A stretch of DNA of 64,000 nucleotides from an uncultured delta proteobacterium (lineage in GTDB: Bacteria; Desulfobacterota; Desulfobulbia; Desulfobulbales; Desulfurivibrionaceae), in assembly GCA_903869265.1 (NCBI GenBank), contig CAIPYE010000017.1, positions 124,001 to 188,000 on the forward strand. The letters run 5' to 3'. How positions within the stretch are numbered: position 1 is the first letter of the stretch; the number at the start of each line of letters is the position of its first letter. Shown here in pieces: positions 16,102 to 23,519 of this stretch. Below the pieces are notes generated by a model that was given only the letters and a program-made list of their open reading frames with translations, was not told the origin of the DNA and did not search any database. The translations under genes and the position numbers were made by a program.

Positions 16102-17256
16102 TTAATTCAGGTGAGTTAGCATGTCGGCGATCAGTTCGGCAGTCCGGCGCATATCCCGCAGATCAATGGATTCTTCGGTGCTGTGCACATGATCCATGCC
16201 GATTCCGATGATGGCGGTTTGCAACCCTTTTTCGGTGAAGATGTTGGCGTCGCTGCCTCCACCCGCCCGTTCGTAGCGGATTTCCCGTTGGAGGCGCGAG
16301 GCGGCCTTGCCAACCCGTTGCAGGATGGGGGCGTTGTGGTCAATGTGCATGGAGGGATATTCCTGGGTGAGATGAAAGTCAAGGCGGGGTCGGATGCCTG
16401 CTCCGAGCTGCGCGCCAGGGCCTGGAGACCAGTTGTCGATGGCGGCTTGGACTGTGTCCTTGATCTGTTGGGAAAAGGCGGCGAGTTTTTCCGGAGAATG
16501 ACTCCGGACCTCTCCTTCCGCCAGAACGCTCTCGGGGATAATATTTGTCGCTGTGCCTCCGGTGATGCGGCCGATATTGGCGGTGCTTTCGTCATCAAGA
16601 CGGCCAAGCGGCAGGTCGGCAAGGCAACGGGCTGCAAGCTGGATGGCGTTGATCCCGCGTTCCGGGTGCAGTCCGGCGTGGGCGGCCGCGCCGGTGACGG
16701 TGAAGCGAAAATGATTGGCCGCCGGGGCACCGATGATGAGCAGGTCCACGCCGCTGCTGTCCAGAGCATAGCCTTCCCTGGCGTGGAGCAGGGAGGTGTC
16801 CAGAGCCTTGGCCCCACGCAGGCCGATCTCCTCGCAGGTAGTGAAAACGAGATCAAAGGGGAGATGCGGGATGGCTGCCTCTTTGATGGCGCGGATGGAT
16901 TCAATGAGGATGGCTATGCCCCCCTTGTCGTCCCCGCCGAGGATGGTGTCGCCGGCGCTGGAAAACCGGGTGCCGTCACGGACCACCTTCACCCCCCGGG
17001 CAGGTTCCACCGTGTCCAGGTGGCAATTGAAAAAAATCGGTTCTCCGAGCAGGTCGCCGGGGAAGTGGATAACCAGATTGTTGGCGTCGGAACCGGTGAT
17101 ACTGGCAGAGTCATCCTCGGCAATGAGGGCTTCAGGAAATTCCCGCGTGAAGATATCCTTGAGAAACCGCGCCAACTCGGCTTCTTCGCCGGAGGGGCTG
17201 TCAATGGTACACATGGCGGTAAAAACCTGGGCAAGTCGTTCGCTGTTTATATTCAT
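16102..17256 (-). CDS. M20-family metallopeptidase (PepT-like)
   Basis: 384 residues. A di-zinc amino- or tripeptidase of the M20 family. The metal and catalytic residues are visible: His79 in FNCHLDTVEP, Asp109/110 in LGGDDKGG, the Glu142-Glu143 pair in TTCEEIG, Asp166 in ALDSS and the last His in MDHVHSTEE. A dimerisation (lid) domain of about 110 residues interrupts the catalytic domain. No signal peptide, so cytoplasmic. It belongs to the PepT-like branch that cleaves small peptides; exact substrate uncertain. It precedes parS and parA on the same strand. Confidence 0.85.
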   Translation of the reverse strand: MNINSERLAQVFTAMCTIDSPSGEEAELARFLKDIFTREFPEALIAEDDSASITGSDANNLVIHFPGDLLGEPIFFNCHLDTVEPARGVKVVRDGTRFSSAGDTILGGDDKGGIAILIESIRAIKEAAIPHLPFDLVFTTCEEIGLRGAKALDTSLLHAREGYALDSSGVDLLIIGAPAANHFRFTVTGAAAHAGLHPERGINAIQLAARCLADLPLGRLDDESTANIGRITGGTATNIIPESVLAEGEVRSHSPEKLAAFSQQIKDTVQAAIDNWSPGPGAQLGAGIRPRLDFHLTQEYPSMHIDHNAPILQRVGKAASRLQREIRYERAGGGSDANIFTEKGLQTAIIGIGMDHVHSTEESIDLRDMRRTAELIADMLTHLN

Positions 17257-17277
17257 GCGCGGACCTCAATTTTAGGG

Positions 17278-17322
17278 TTGCATTGGATGAGGAAACAACA
17301 CTATATTAGGAATAATTCCTAA
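17278..17322 (+). promoter_or_regulatory. Candidate promoter and dyad upstream of the Cys-rich mini-protein
   Basis: TTGCAT (17278-17283) and TATATT (17302-17307) are 18 bases apart. The -10 runs into the perfect inverted repeat TTAGGAAT-A-ATTCCTAA (17306-17322), a likely operator. It lies in the 232-base divergent gap between the peptidase and the mini-protein gene. Confidence 0.4.
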
Positions 17323-17488
17323 AAGTTTAAAGCGGATACAGTCCATAAGGATTATACGCTTGATGGGGAAGAATAATGCACCTGTCGCCACCAGGCGAGA
17401 AAATTATCAGGGGAGGCCCAAGGGCAGGCGTGGCATTGCTCAAGGCCAACTCAAAAATCAAACAACACAAGGGACACGAGGTGACATC

Positions 17489-17638
17489 ATGGCCATATTC
17501 AAATGTGAAAAATGCGGGGCAAGCAAAGAAGGCAGGTGCAAACCCAAGAAATGCGCCGATTGCGGCGGCAGCGACTGCATGATCAAAAAAGAGGAGAAAG
17601 CCTCGGGATGCGGGTGCGGCTGCAAGGCTAAAAAATAA
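17489..17638 (+). CDS. Cys-rich rubredoxin-like mini-protein
   Basis: 49 residues, nine cysteines. Two knuckles, CEKC near residue 6 and CADC near residue 22, are joined by the basic stretch KEGRCKPKK, and a C-terminal GCGCGCK tail follows. The spacing suggests a rubredoxin-like or zinc-ribbon metal site, with the tail possibly holding a second metal. Similar RCKPKKC mini-proteins occur in sulfate reducers and their relatives. GAGGTG precedes the ATG at 17489; the longer frame from 17360 lacks such a site and has atypical composition. A terminator follows immediately, so it is a single-gene transcript. Confidence 0.7.
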   Translation: MAIFKCEKCGASKEGRCKPKKCADCGGSDCMIKKEEKASGCGCGCKAKK

Positions 17639-17663
17639 CCATCCCGCAAGGCTGTTTTAAGAA

Positions 17664-17703
17664 AAGGCTTCCGCGCCACGCATGGCAGGGGAGCCTTTTT
17701 TTT
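17664..17703 (+). terminator. Rho-independent terminator after the Cys-rich gene
   Basis: AAGGCTTCC pairs with GGGGAGCCTT across a 15-base loop and is followed by eight or more T residues, 26 bases after the stop codon. Confidence 0.75.
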
Positions 17704-17848
17704 ATCAAAAATTGAGACCAGGAAGTGACATGAGAAAAGGATCATTGCGGGAATCCGTGCCTCCGTTATAAGATAGGAGGAAATCAGGCGCAACAGAGGT
17801 GCGTGCGCCGCAGGCAGGGCAATCTGGTCAGGCAAAAAGGGCAGGGAA

Positions 17849-19837
17849 ATGAACGAACCAGACACTCAGGCGACCTACGCCATTGTTTTTGAGCCCAGCG
17901 GCCGCAAGGTACAGGCCGGGATAGGCATGTCGATCATCAAGGCAGCCCGGGAGGCTGGCATTCATATCAATGCCTCCTGTGGTGGCAGCGGGGTGTGCGG
18001 CAAGTGCAAGGTCATTATTGAAAAAGGCGAGGTTGACGGGGGGCTGAGCGAAAAATTCAGCAGCCAAGAGAGAGAGACCGGCTACCGCCAGGCCTGTACG
18101 GCAACGATTACCGGTGCTGCCGTCATCCGGGTGCCGGAATCATCCGGCCTGAAAAGTGGTGGGTTGGGAACCTCTGTACCGCTTAGGCACCGCGCGCGGA
18201 TGCATGTGTACGATATCGAGGCGCTTCGAGAGCAGGGTATTTTTGTCCCGCCGGTGGTGAAAATTTGTCTACAGATTCCTCCGCCAACGGCGAAGGACAA
18301 CATGGCCGATGCCGGGCGGGTTATTCATCTGCTCAGCAGCCAGCACAACGAACACCGGGTGGTGTTCAATCTGGCGGTTTTACGCAAGCTGCGCAAGGCC
18401 CTGCGGGAAGACGATTTTCGGATAACCGTTACCTGCGCTCGTCCGGTAAATGTTTCGGGTAAATCCTATCTCACCAACATCCAGGGCGGCGATTGGTCCC
18501 AGCGCAGTTTCGGTCTTGCCTTTGACATCGGCACCACCTCGGTCTACGGGGTGCTGGTGGATCTTAATTCCGGCAAGGTTCTGGCCCGGGCGGGGGAATA
18601 TAACGGTCAGCTGGGCTATGGCGAGGATGTGATTTCCCGGATCATCGTTGCGGAAAAAAAGGAAGGGTTGGTCAAGATGCAGGAATTGGTGGCAGCCACT
18701 ATCAACAGCATTCTTGATACCTTGCTGTCCATGGCCAGGCCTGCGGACAAAGACGAAAAAGGCAGCATCACCCGCGAGGAGATTACCTCCATCACCCTGG
18801 CGGGCAATACCACCATGACCCATCTGCTCCTGGGTTTAGAGCCGGACAACATCCGTCGCGCTCCTTATGTGCCGGTTACCACTTTTCTGCCGCCCATTCG
18901 GGCTACCGACCTGGGGATCAATCTGCCGCACTCCGCTGTGGCCCTGGTTTATCCGTCCATCTCCAGCTATGTGGGGGGCGATATTGTCGCCGGGGTCATG
19001 GGCTCGGGCATGTACCGCACCGAACTGGTCACCCTCTACATCGATATCGGCACCAACGCGGAGATTGTCGTGGGCAACCGGGAATGGCTGGTGTGCGCGG
19101 CCTGTTCCGCTGGTCCGGCCTTTGAGGGCGGCGGTATTACCCATGGGATGCGGGCGGCCATCGGCGCCATCGAGGATTTCAGCATCAACCCCCAGACCCT
19201 TGAGCCGATGAATATCACTCTGGGCAACAAACCGCCGGTGGGGATCTGCGGCTCAGGGTTGCTGGCCATCATCGCCACTCTTTTTGAACATGGGGTGGTC
19301 GGCAGAAGCGGGAAATTCCGGCGGGATCTTGGCACGGAGCGGATTCGGGAAGGGCGCAGCGGCTATGAGTATGTCCTGGTCTGGAAGGAGGAGGCGGGCA
19401 CGGAACACGATATCGTTATCAACGAGGTGGATATCGAAAATTTCATCCGGGCCAAGGCGGCGATCTATGCAGGGATCACGACCCTGGTTGAGCAGGTGGG
19501 GCTGGCCATCACCGATATCGAGCAGGTGATTCTGGCCGGAGCCTTTGGCAGCTATATCGATCTGGATTCGGCCATGACCGTGGGGCTGCTACCCCAGGTG
19601 GACGCCAATCGGGTGCTCTATGTGGGGAACGGTTCGCTCATGGGCGCCTGGATGAGCGAGATGAGCAACCATATCAGGCAGGATGTGGTGGAGGTGGTGC
19701 GGAAGATGACCAGCTTCGAGCTTTCGGAAATGGCGTATTTTCAGGAGCAGTACATTGCTTCCCACTTCCTGCCCCACACGGACATCGGCCTCTTCCCAAG
19801 GGTGGCGGGAAGGCTGGCTGAGATTCGCGGGGACTAA
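17849..19837 (+). CDS. RACo-like reductive activator of corrinoid proteins (2Fe-2S plus ASKHA ATPase)
   Basis: 662 residues. An N-terminal plant-type ferredoxin domain with Cys44, Cys50, Cys53 and Cys83 is followed by a linker domain and an ASKHA-fold ATPase with phosphate loops AFDIGTTSVYG and YIDIGTNAEIVVG, then GICGSGLLA and LAGAFGSYIDL. Proteins of this family use ATP to drive electron transfer to inactive Co(II) corrinoid proteins. No corrinoid protein or methyltransferase is in the window, so the client is unknown. Its stop overlaps the stop of a convergent NIL-ferredoxin gene by 4 bases. Confidence 0.85.
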   Translation: MNEPDTQATYAIVFEPSGRKVQAGIGMSIIKAAREAGIHINASCGGSGVCGKCKVIIEKGEVDGGLSEKFSSQERETGYRQACTATITGAAVIRVPESSGLKSGGLGTSVPLRHRARMHVYDIEALREQGIFVPPVVKICLQIPPPTAKDNMADAGRVIHLLSSQHNEHRVVFNLAVLRKLRKALREDDFRITVTCARPVNVSGKSYLTNIQGGDWSQRSFGLAFDIGTTSVYGVLVDLNSGKVLARAGEYNGQLGYGEDVISRIIVAEKKEGLVKMQELVAATINSILDTLLSMARPADKDEKGSITREEITSITLAGNTTMTHLLLGLEPDNIRRAPYVPVTTFLPPIRATDLGINLPHSAVALVYPSISSYVGGDIVAGVMGSGMYRTELVTLYIDIGTNAEIVVGNREWLVCAACSAGPAFEGGGITHGMRAAIGAIEDFSINPQTLEPMNITLGNKPPVGICGSGLLAIIATLFEHGVVGRSGKFRRDLGTERIREGRSGYEYVLVWKEEAGTEHDIVINEVDIENFIRAKAAIYAGITTLVEQVGLAITDIEQVILAGAFGSYIDLDSAMTVGLLPQVDANRVLYVGNGSLMGAWMSEMSNHIRQDVVEVVRKMTSFELSEMAYFQEQYIASHFLPHTDIGLFPRVAGRLAEIRGD

Positions 19838-20268
19838 GCGGCCAGTTCCGCCACGCTGCCGTTGAGGGAAACCTCCATGGCCCTGGCCGGGCATACGGAA
19901 ACGCACAGGCCGCAGGCCGTGCATTTTTCTTCGTCGAAGAGCACCGCCATGTCGGGCCGGTGTAGCGAGAGGGCTCCGGTGGGGCAGACGCCGGTGCAGG
20001 CCCCGCACTGGTAGCATTTTTCATCGTCGCGGCGGATGTTGCCCGCCATGCTTTTGACCGTAACCCCCATCTCGTTGAGATAGGCGATGCCTTTTTTGAC
20101 ATTGGCCTTGTGACCAATGAATTCGAGCACCATGACCCCTTCCTGTTGAAGGAGGATCGTGGCCTTGAGGATGTTGAACTCAAGATCGTATTTTTTTACC
20201 AGGTTGCTGATGATCGGCTGGTCGATGACTTCCTTAGGGAACTTCAGGACATAGATTCTGGTATTCAT
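19834..20268 (-). CDS. NIL-domain protein with two 4Fe-4S clusters
   Basis: 144 residues. Residues 1-75 are an ACT-like NIL domain (IYVLKFPKEVIDQPIISNLV), known from MetN and from ferredoxins of methanogens and sulfate reducers. Two CxxCxxCxxxCP motifs (Cys85/88/91/95 and 116/119/122/126) ligate 4Fe-4S clusters. NIL-ferredoxins of this type are linked to homocysteine synthesis or sulfur transfer in anaerobes, or act as electron carriers. It is the third gene of an operon with the kinase and APH-like genes (ATGA overlap), and it converges on the RACo-like gene. Electron donation to RACo is an attractive but untested idea. Confidence 0.85.
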   Translation of the reverse strand: MNTRIYVLKFPKEVIDQPIISNLVKKYDLEFNILKATILLQQEGVMVLEFIGHKANVKKGIAYLNEMGVTVKSMAGNIRRDDEKCYQCGACTGVCPTGALSLHRPDMAVLFDEEKCTACGLCVSVCPARAMEVSLNGSVAELAA

Positions 20269-20831
20269 GGCTGCGTCTCCAGATGGGTGGAAAGTTGCTG
20301 CAATACAGCCTCCACCGGCAGATAGGTTGACAGGGTGATGAGCTGGTCCGGGGCAAGTTCCGTGGGGGGGTCGAACCGCTCTTTTTGTTTCAGATAGATT
20401 TCCCAGCGTCCATCGGACACCGCCTGTGGGTCAAGAGCCCTTTTGGCCATGCGGCGTTTCATTTCCTCTTCCGGACAGACACAGAGAACACAGTATAGCC
20501 GAACACCCAGACGCTGCGCAAGCATCCGCACCCGGTCGCGGTCGGTTTTTCGCTGGTACGAGGCGTCAAGCACCACGCCGTGGCCCTGGGTCAGATTTTC
20601 TTCAGCCCGCTCAAGCAGGGCTGCATAGGTTTTGGCGGTGAACTCGCTGGTATAGATTCCCTGGTCCGCAGTTTCCCGCTGGTGGGTTTGGGGTGAGAGT
20701 CCGGCCAGCTCCTTGCGCACCACATCGGAGTTGTAATAGCGAAGATTTTGGCGCTCGGCCCAGGCCTGGGCCACGGTACTCTTGCCCGTGGCGATCAGAC
20801 CGAAAAAGATAAACAGATCAGGCTGCGGCAT
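20265..20831 (-). CDS. P-loop kinase (AAA-family ATPase, second half of an APH-kinase pair)
   Basis: 188 residues. Walker A GLIATGKST at 11-19; the following NSDVVRKEL segment and the LDASYQRKTDRDRV strand and helix are typical of small-molecule kinases related to gluconate and chloramphenicol kinases. In many bacteria this domain is fused to the C-terminus of an aminoglycoside-phosphotransferase-like protein (COG2187 plus COG0645). Here the two are separate genes with a 14-base overlap. The start at 20831 begins the conserved strand; the frame upstream only shadows the APH gene. Substrate unknown. Confidence 0.75.
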   Translation of the reverse strand: MPQPDLFIFFGLIATGKSTVAQAWAERQNLRYYNSDVVRKELAGLSPQTHQRETADQGIYTSEFTAKTYAALLERAEENLTQGHGVVLDASYQRKTDRDRVRMLAQRLGVRLYCVLCVCPEEEMKRRMAKRALDPQAVSDGRWEIYLKQKERFDPPTELAPDQLITLSTYLPVEAVLQQLSTHLETQP

Positions 20832-21831
20832 AGCGTTCAGCCAGGGCGAAATATTTTTTAGCCAGAGCCAGGCAGTTCTCGGCGGTGGCTGGATCAACCT
20901 CCGGAGCATGGGCGGTGAAAAGGCCGATCTTGCCGCGCACATAGGCCCGGTAGCATTTATAGAAGTTGAGCATGGGCAGCAGGGTGGTGTCGCCTGCTGC
21001 CTTGCAGAATTGGTCGATAAAATAGATAGAAAGCTCGGGCAGGCCATGGAAATCCAGGTCCATGGCCAGAAAAGCCACGTCGCTTGCCACATCGCAATAC
21101 CGGAAGCGCTGGTTGAACTCGATGCAGTCGTAGATGTAGATCTCGTCGGCCAGACAGATATTGGCGGAATAGAGATCGCCATGGCAGTCGCGAACCCTAC
21201 CTGCGGCGATGCGTCCGGCAAAAAGTTTTTCGTTGGCGAGGAAGGAGCGGGCGTAGCCGCTGATCGCCTCGAACTGCGTTTGGCTTAGAGCCGCGCAGCC
21301 GATGAAGCCTTTGGTTTGCTCAAAATTTTCCAGCACATTGACGCTCACACCCTGGGCGGTGCCGAATTTTTCGATGGCAGGCCCGGCCTCGGCCTTGGCG
21401 TAAAAGGGGACCAGGATACCGATGATCCGGTCGAGGATCTCTTTGCTGAGCTCGCCCTTGGCGATGACCTTGGCCATCATCCGCTCTTCCGGCATCCGCG
21501 CCATCTTCACCGCATATTCCACCGGGTTTCCGGCGCCGTCCAGGGAAAAACCCCCGTCCTGCTCGGTGACCGCCACCAGGCCAAGATACAGGGAGGGGCA
21601 CAGCCGTCGGTTCAGAAGCAGTTCCTCTTCGCAGAAATGCTTACGTTTTTCCAGGGTGGTGAAGTTGAGAAAGCCGAAATCCACGGGCTTCTTGATCTTG
21701 TAGACAAAGTCCCCGGCCAGGAGCACATAGGAAATATGGGTTTGTACCAGGGTTATTTCCGGCGCGGGGTGCGGGTATGTTTCAGGCTTAAGCAGTGCCT
21801 GGATAAAGGGCGGCAGGGTTGAATCAGCCAT
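20818..21831 (-). CDS. Aminoglycoside-phosphotransferase-like kinase
   Basis: 337 residues from the ATG at 21831, which has GGAGG 5 bases upstream; an in-frame TTG at 21861 is less likely. HISYVLLAGDFVYKIKKPV is the nucleotide-binding lobe with its Lys, RDCHGDLYSANI is the catalytic loop, and YIYDCIEFN carries the metal-binding Asp. This is the COG2187 type, not a drug-resistance enzyme by any visible criterion. It heads the APH / P-loop kinase / NIL-ferredoxin operon. Confidence 0.8.
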   Translation of the reverse strand: MADSTLPPFIQALLKPETYPHPAPEITLVQTHISYVLLAGDFVYKIKKPVDFGFLNFTTLEKRKHFCEEELLLNRRLCPSLYLGLVAVTEQDGGFSLDGAGNPVEYAVKMARMPEERMMAKVIAKGELSKEILDRIIGILVPFYAKAEAGPAIEKFGTAQGVSVNVLENFEQTKGFIGCAALSQTQFEAISGYARSFLANEKLFAGRIAAGRVRDCHGDLYSANICLADEIYIYDCIEFNQRFRYCDVASDVAFLAMDLDFHGLPELSIYFIDQFCKAAGDTTLLPMLNFYKCYRAYVRGKIGLFTAHAPEVDPATAENCLALAKKYFALAERYAAA

Positions 21832-21885
21832 GAAAGCCTCCGGGGTAGGTTTGTCGATCAAACAGCCAGCATAGTAAAAGGGCTG

Positions 21886-21914
21886 ATCATAACAGAATCA
21901 TTTCTTTTGGTAAA
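21886..21914 (-). promoter_or_regulatory. Candidate promoter of the APH-kinase-ferredoxin operon
   Basis: On the minus strand TTTACC (21909-21914) and TATGAT (21886-21891) are 17 bases apart, with a TG extending the -10. Located 55 bases upstream of the first gene, in the gap divergent to cheY. Confidence 0.45.
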
Positions 21915-22030
21915 CCATGGCGGGTCTGCATGGGCGACTTCCTGAAAATACGCTTCATATTTTTCCCAGGCAATGCCGAGAAGATAAGTGAAAGCATCCT
22001 GCAATCACTCAGCCTACAGGGGAGGGAGAC

Positions 22031-22408
22031 ATGGCACAGGCGAACAGAGAGATTCTCATCGTGGACGATATGGCGGTGCTCCGCAATATCATGAAGATGC
22101 AGCTCCAGCGGATGGGGTTTGATCGAATCCATGAAGCCCAGGACGGCAGTGCGGCCATGAAAATCCTGCACGCCCAGCGGATAGACCTTGTCATCTCCGA
22201 CTGGAACATGCCGGTGATGAACGGTTTTGAGCTGTTGCGGGAAATCCGCGCCGAGGAGGTGTTAAAAGACATCCCCTTCATCATGGTGACGGCCGAGGCC
22301 ACCGAGGCCAGGATCAGCATGGCCTTGCAGCTCAAGGTGGACGAGTTGATTTTAAAACCCTTTACACTGGAGATTCTCGAACGAAAAATCATTCGGGTCA
22401 TTCAATGA
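22031..22408 (+). CDS. Single-domain CheY-like response regulator
   Basis: 125 residues, a receiver domain only. The acidic pocket is Asp12-Asp13, the phospho-acceptor is Asp57 (VISDWNMPVMNG), Thr87 and Lys109 (LILKPF) complete the switch. All functional residues are present. NMPVMNGFELLREIR is close to chemotaxis CheY. It is monocistronic, with GGGGAGGG before the ATG, and converges on the DUF309 gene with a 7-base overlap. No kinase is adjacent; cheX at 40.3 kb encodes a possible phosphatase. Confidence 0.9.
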   Translation: MAQANREILIVDDMAVLRNIMKMQLQRMGFDRIHEAQDGSAAMKILHAQRIDLVISDWNMPVMNGFELLREIRAEEVLKDIPFIMVTAEATEARISMALQLKVDELILKPFTLEILERKIIRVIQ

Positions 22409-22950
22409 GCCAAGCCCTGCGGCAAGAGTTTGGGCGGGACCGGGTCCAGATTTTGCAAGCTTTCTAAAAGCGTTTCCAGCGCAAAACCGGTGCAGTTCTG
22501 CCGGTTTTTTTCCAGGGCAGCCACGGCTCTGCCAGCCATTTTTGCTCCTGCCTCGAAATAGCCGTATTCCCCCTTGATGTAAAAGCCTGCCGCCCGGATC
22601 AGGGCCTGGAGAATCTCTTTTTCCGCGCCCCGCGCCCCATGCCAGGCCTGCTCCAGAATTTCGTGGACCTCGAAGAAAAGCTCCAGATCCCAAAATACCA
22701 GCGCCCGAGACAGGGCATCCTTTGCCTCAGTGCGGGCGATCAAGGCAAGGGCCTTGGCGTATCCTGCCAGTCGCGCCTCGATATAGGCGACATAGGGAGC
22801 AGCCAAACTTTGTTGCAGATACCATTCGGCAACGTCCCGGACCGGAGCAAGATCATTCGTGGCCAGCGCCAGCGGCAGGGCTGCGGAAAGCTCATTTCTG
22901 ATGTCGCGGCTCAGGCGGTCCTGGAACGGTTCAAAACGAGGGGTGGTCAT
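22402..22950 (-). CDS. DUF309 domain protein
   Basis: 182 residues, helical. The segment FWDLELFFEVHEILEQAWHG then EKEILQALIRAAGFYIKGEY is the DUF309 signature, with conserved His and Glu residues that suggest a metal or active site. An N-terminal extension of about 85 residues is helical and unassigned. It ends inside the convergent cheY and starts 6 bases after the end of the membrane-protein gene upstream, so the two form an operon. Function unknown. Confidence 0.75.
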   Translation of the reverse strand: MTTPRFEPFQDRLSRDIRNELSAALPLALATNDLAPVRDVAEWYLQQSLAAPYVAYIEARLAGYAKALALIARTEAKDALSRALVFWDLELFFEVHEILEQAWHGARGAEKEILQALIRAAGFYIKGEYGYFEAGAKMAGRAVAALEKNRQNCTGFALETLLESLQNLDPVPPKLLPQGLAH

Positions 22951-22956
22951 GGGCAG

Positions 22957-23478
22957 CTATTTATAGAGATCCGGGTAGAGCTTTTTCAGGCAATCCGGGC
23001 AGATGCTGTGGGTGAAATCGGCTGAGGTCTTGGCGGAGATGAATTTTTCAACCGTACTCCACGAGGCCGGGTCATGGGGGTCGCCATTTGCGCTACGGAT
23101 TTTTTTGCAGGAGGAGCAGATGGGCAACAGGCCGTGTAGGGTATTTTTTATTTCAAGCAGCATTCTGGTTTGGATGTGAAGGCCAAGGAGGACGAAGAGG
23201 GCGCCAAGGAGAAAGACCAGGCCAACGAGGAGTTCGCCGACAAAGGAAAAACGAAGGGAAAAGACACCTGCCACCACGCAGTAACCCAAGAGAAAAAAGA
23301 ACATCATGCCGCGATGTAGGCCGAGGGAGCGGATGATCGTTGATCGGCTTCGCTCGGGGATGAAGGGGGTGAGAACATGCAAATCCTTGGCCTTAAAAAG
23401 GTTGAAGAGCATGACAACTGCTCCGGTCAAGATCATGGCGATGCTCAGGATGTGCTGCATGGCGAGGGGGCCTCTCAT
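22957..23478 (-). CDS. Small membrane protein with CxxC-pair cytoplasmic tail
   Basis: 173 residues (167 if started at the second Met, 23460, which has AGAGG upstream). Three hydrophobic helices lie at about 10-27, 58-78 and 82-103. The tail LLPICSSCKKIR, then WSTVEKFISAKTSADFTHS and ICPDCLKKLYP is a zinc-knuckle-like element that is common at the C-terminus of histidine kinases and GGDEF proteins in deltaproteobacteria, where it follows a PAS domain. Here it stands alone behind a membrane anchor. Function unknown; probably cotranscribed with DUF309. Confidence 0.7.
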   Translation of the reverse strand: MRGPLAMQHILSIAMILTGAVVMLFNLFKAKDLHVLTPFIPERSRSTIIRSLGLHRGMMFFFLLGYCVVAGVFSLRFSFVGELLVGLVFLLGALFVLLGLHIQTRMLLEIKNTLHGLLPICSSCKKIRSANGDPHDPASWSTVEKFISAKTSADFTHSICPDCLKKLYPDLYK

Positions 23479-23495
23479 GATTCATGATAATGCGT

Positions 23496-23519
23496 ACAAA
23501 AAGTATAGGTACTTTTTGT
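23496..23519. promoter_or_regulatory. AT-rich perfect hairpin after the U32 gene
   Basis: ACAAAAAGTA and TACTTTTTGT form a perfect 10-base stem with a 4-base loop, directly adjacent to the U32 stop codon and upstream of the membrane-protein gene. There is no T-run, so it may mark a transcript 3' end or be an operator for the downstream gene. Confidence 0.4.

Noticed and set aside
17704-17848. Possible cobalamin riboswitch upstream of the RACo-like gene
   Set aside because: A corrinoid link made this worth checking, but the conserved B12-box and the paired core bases could not be found.
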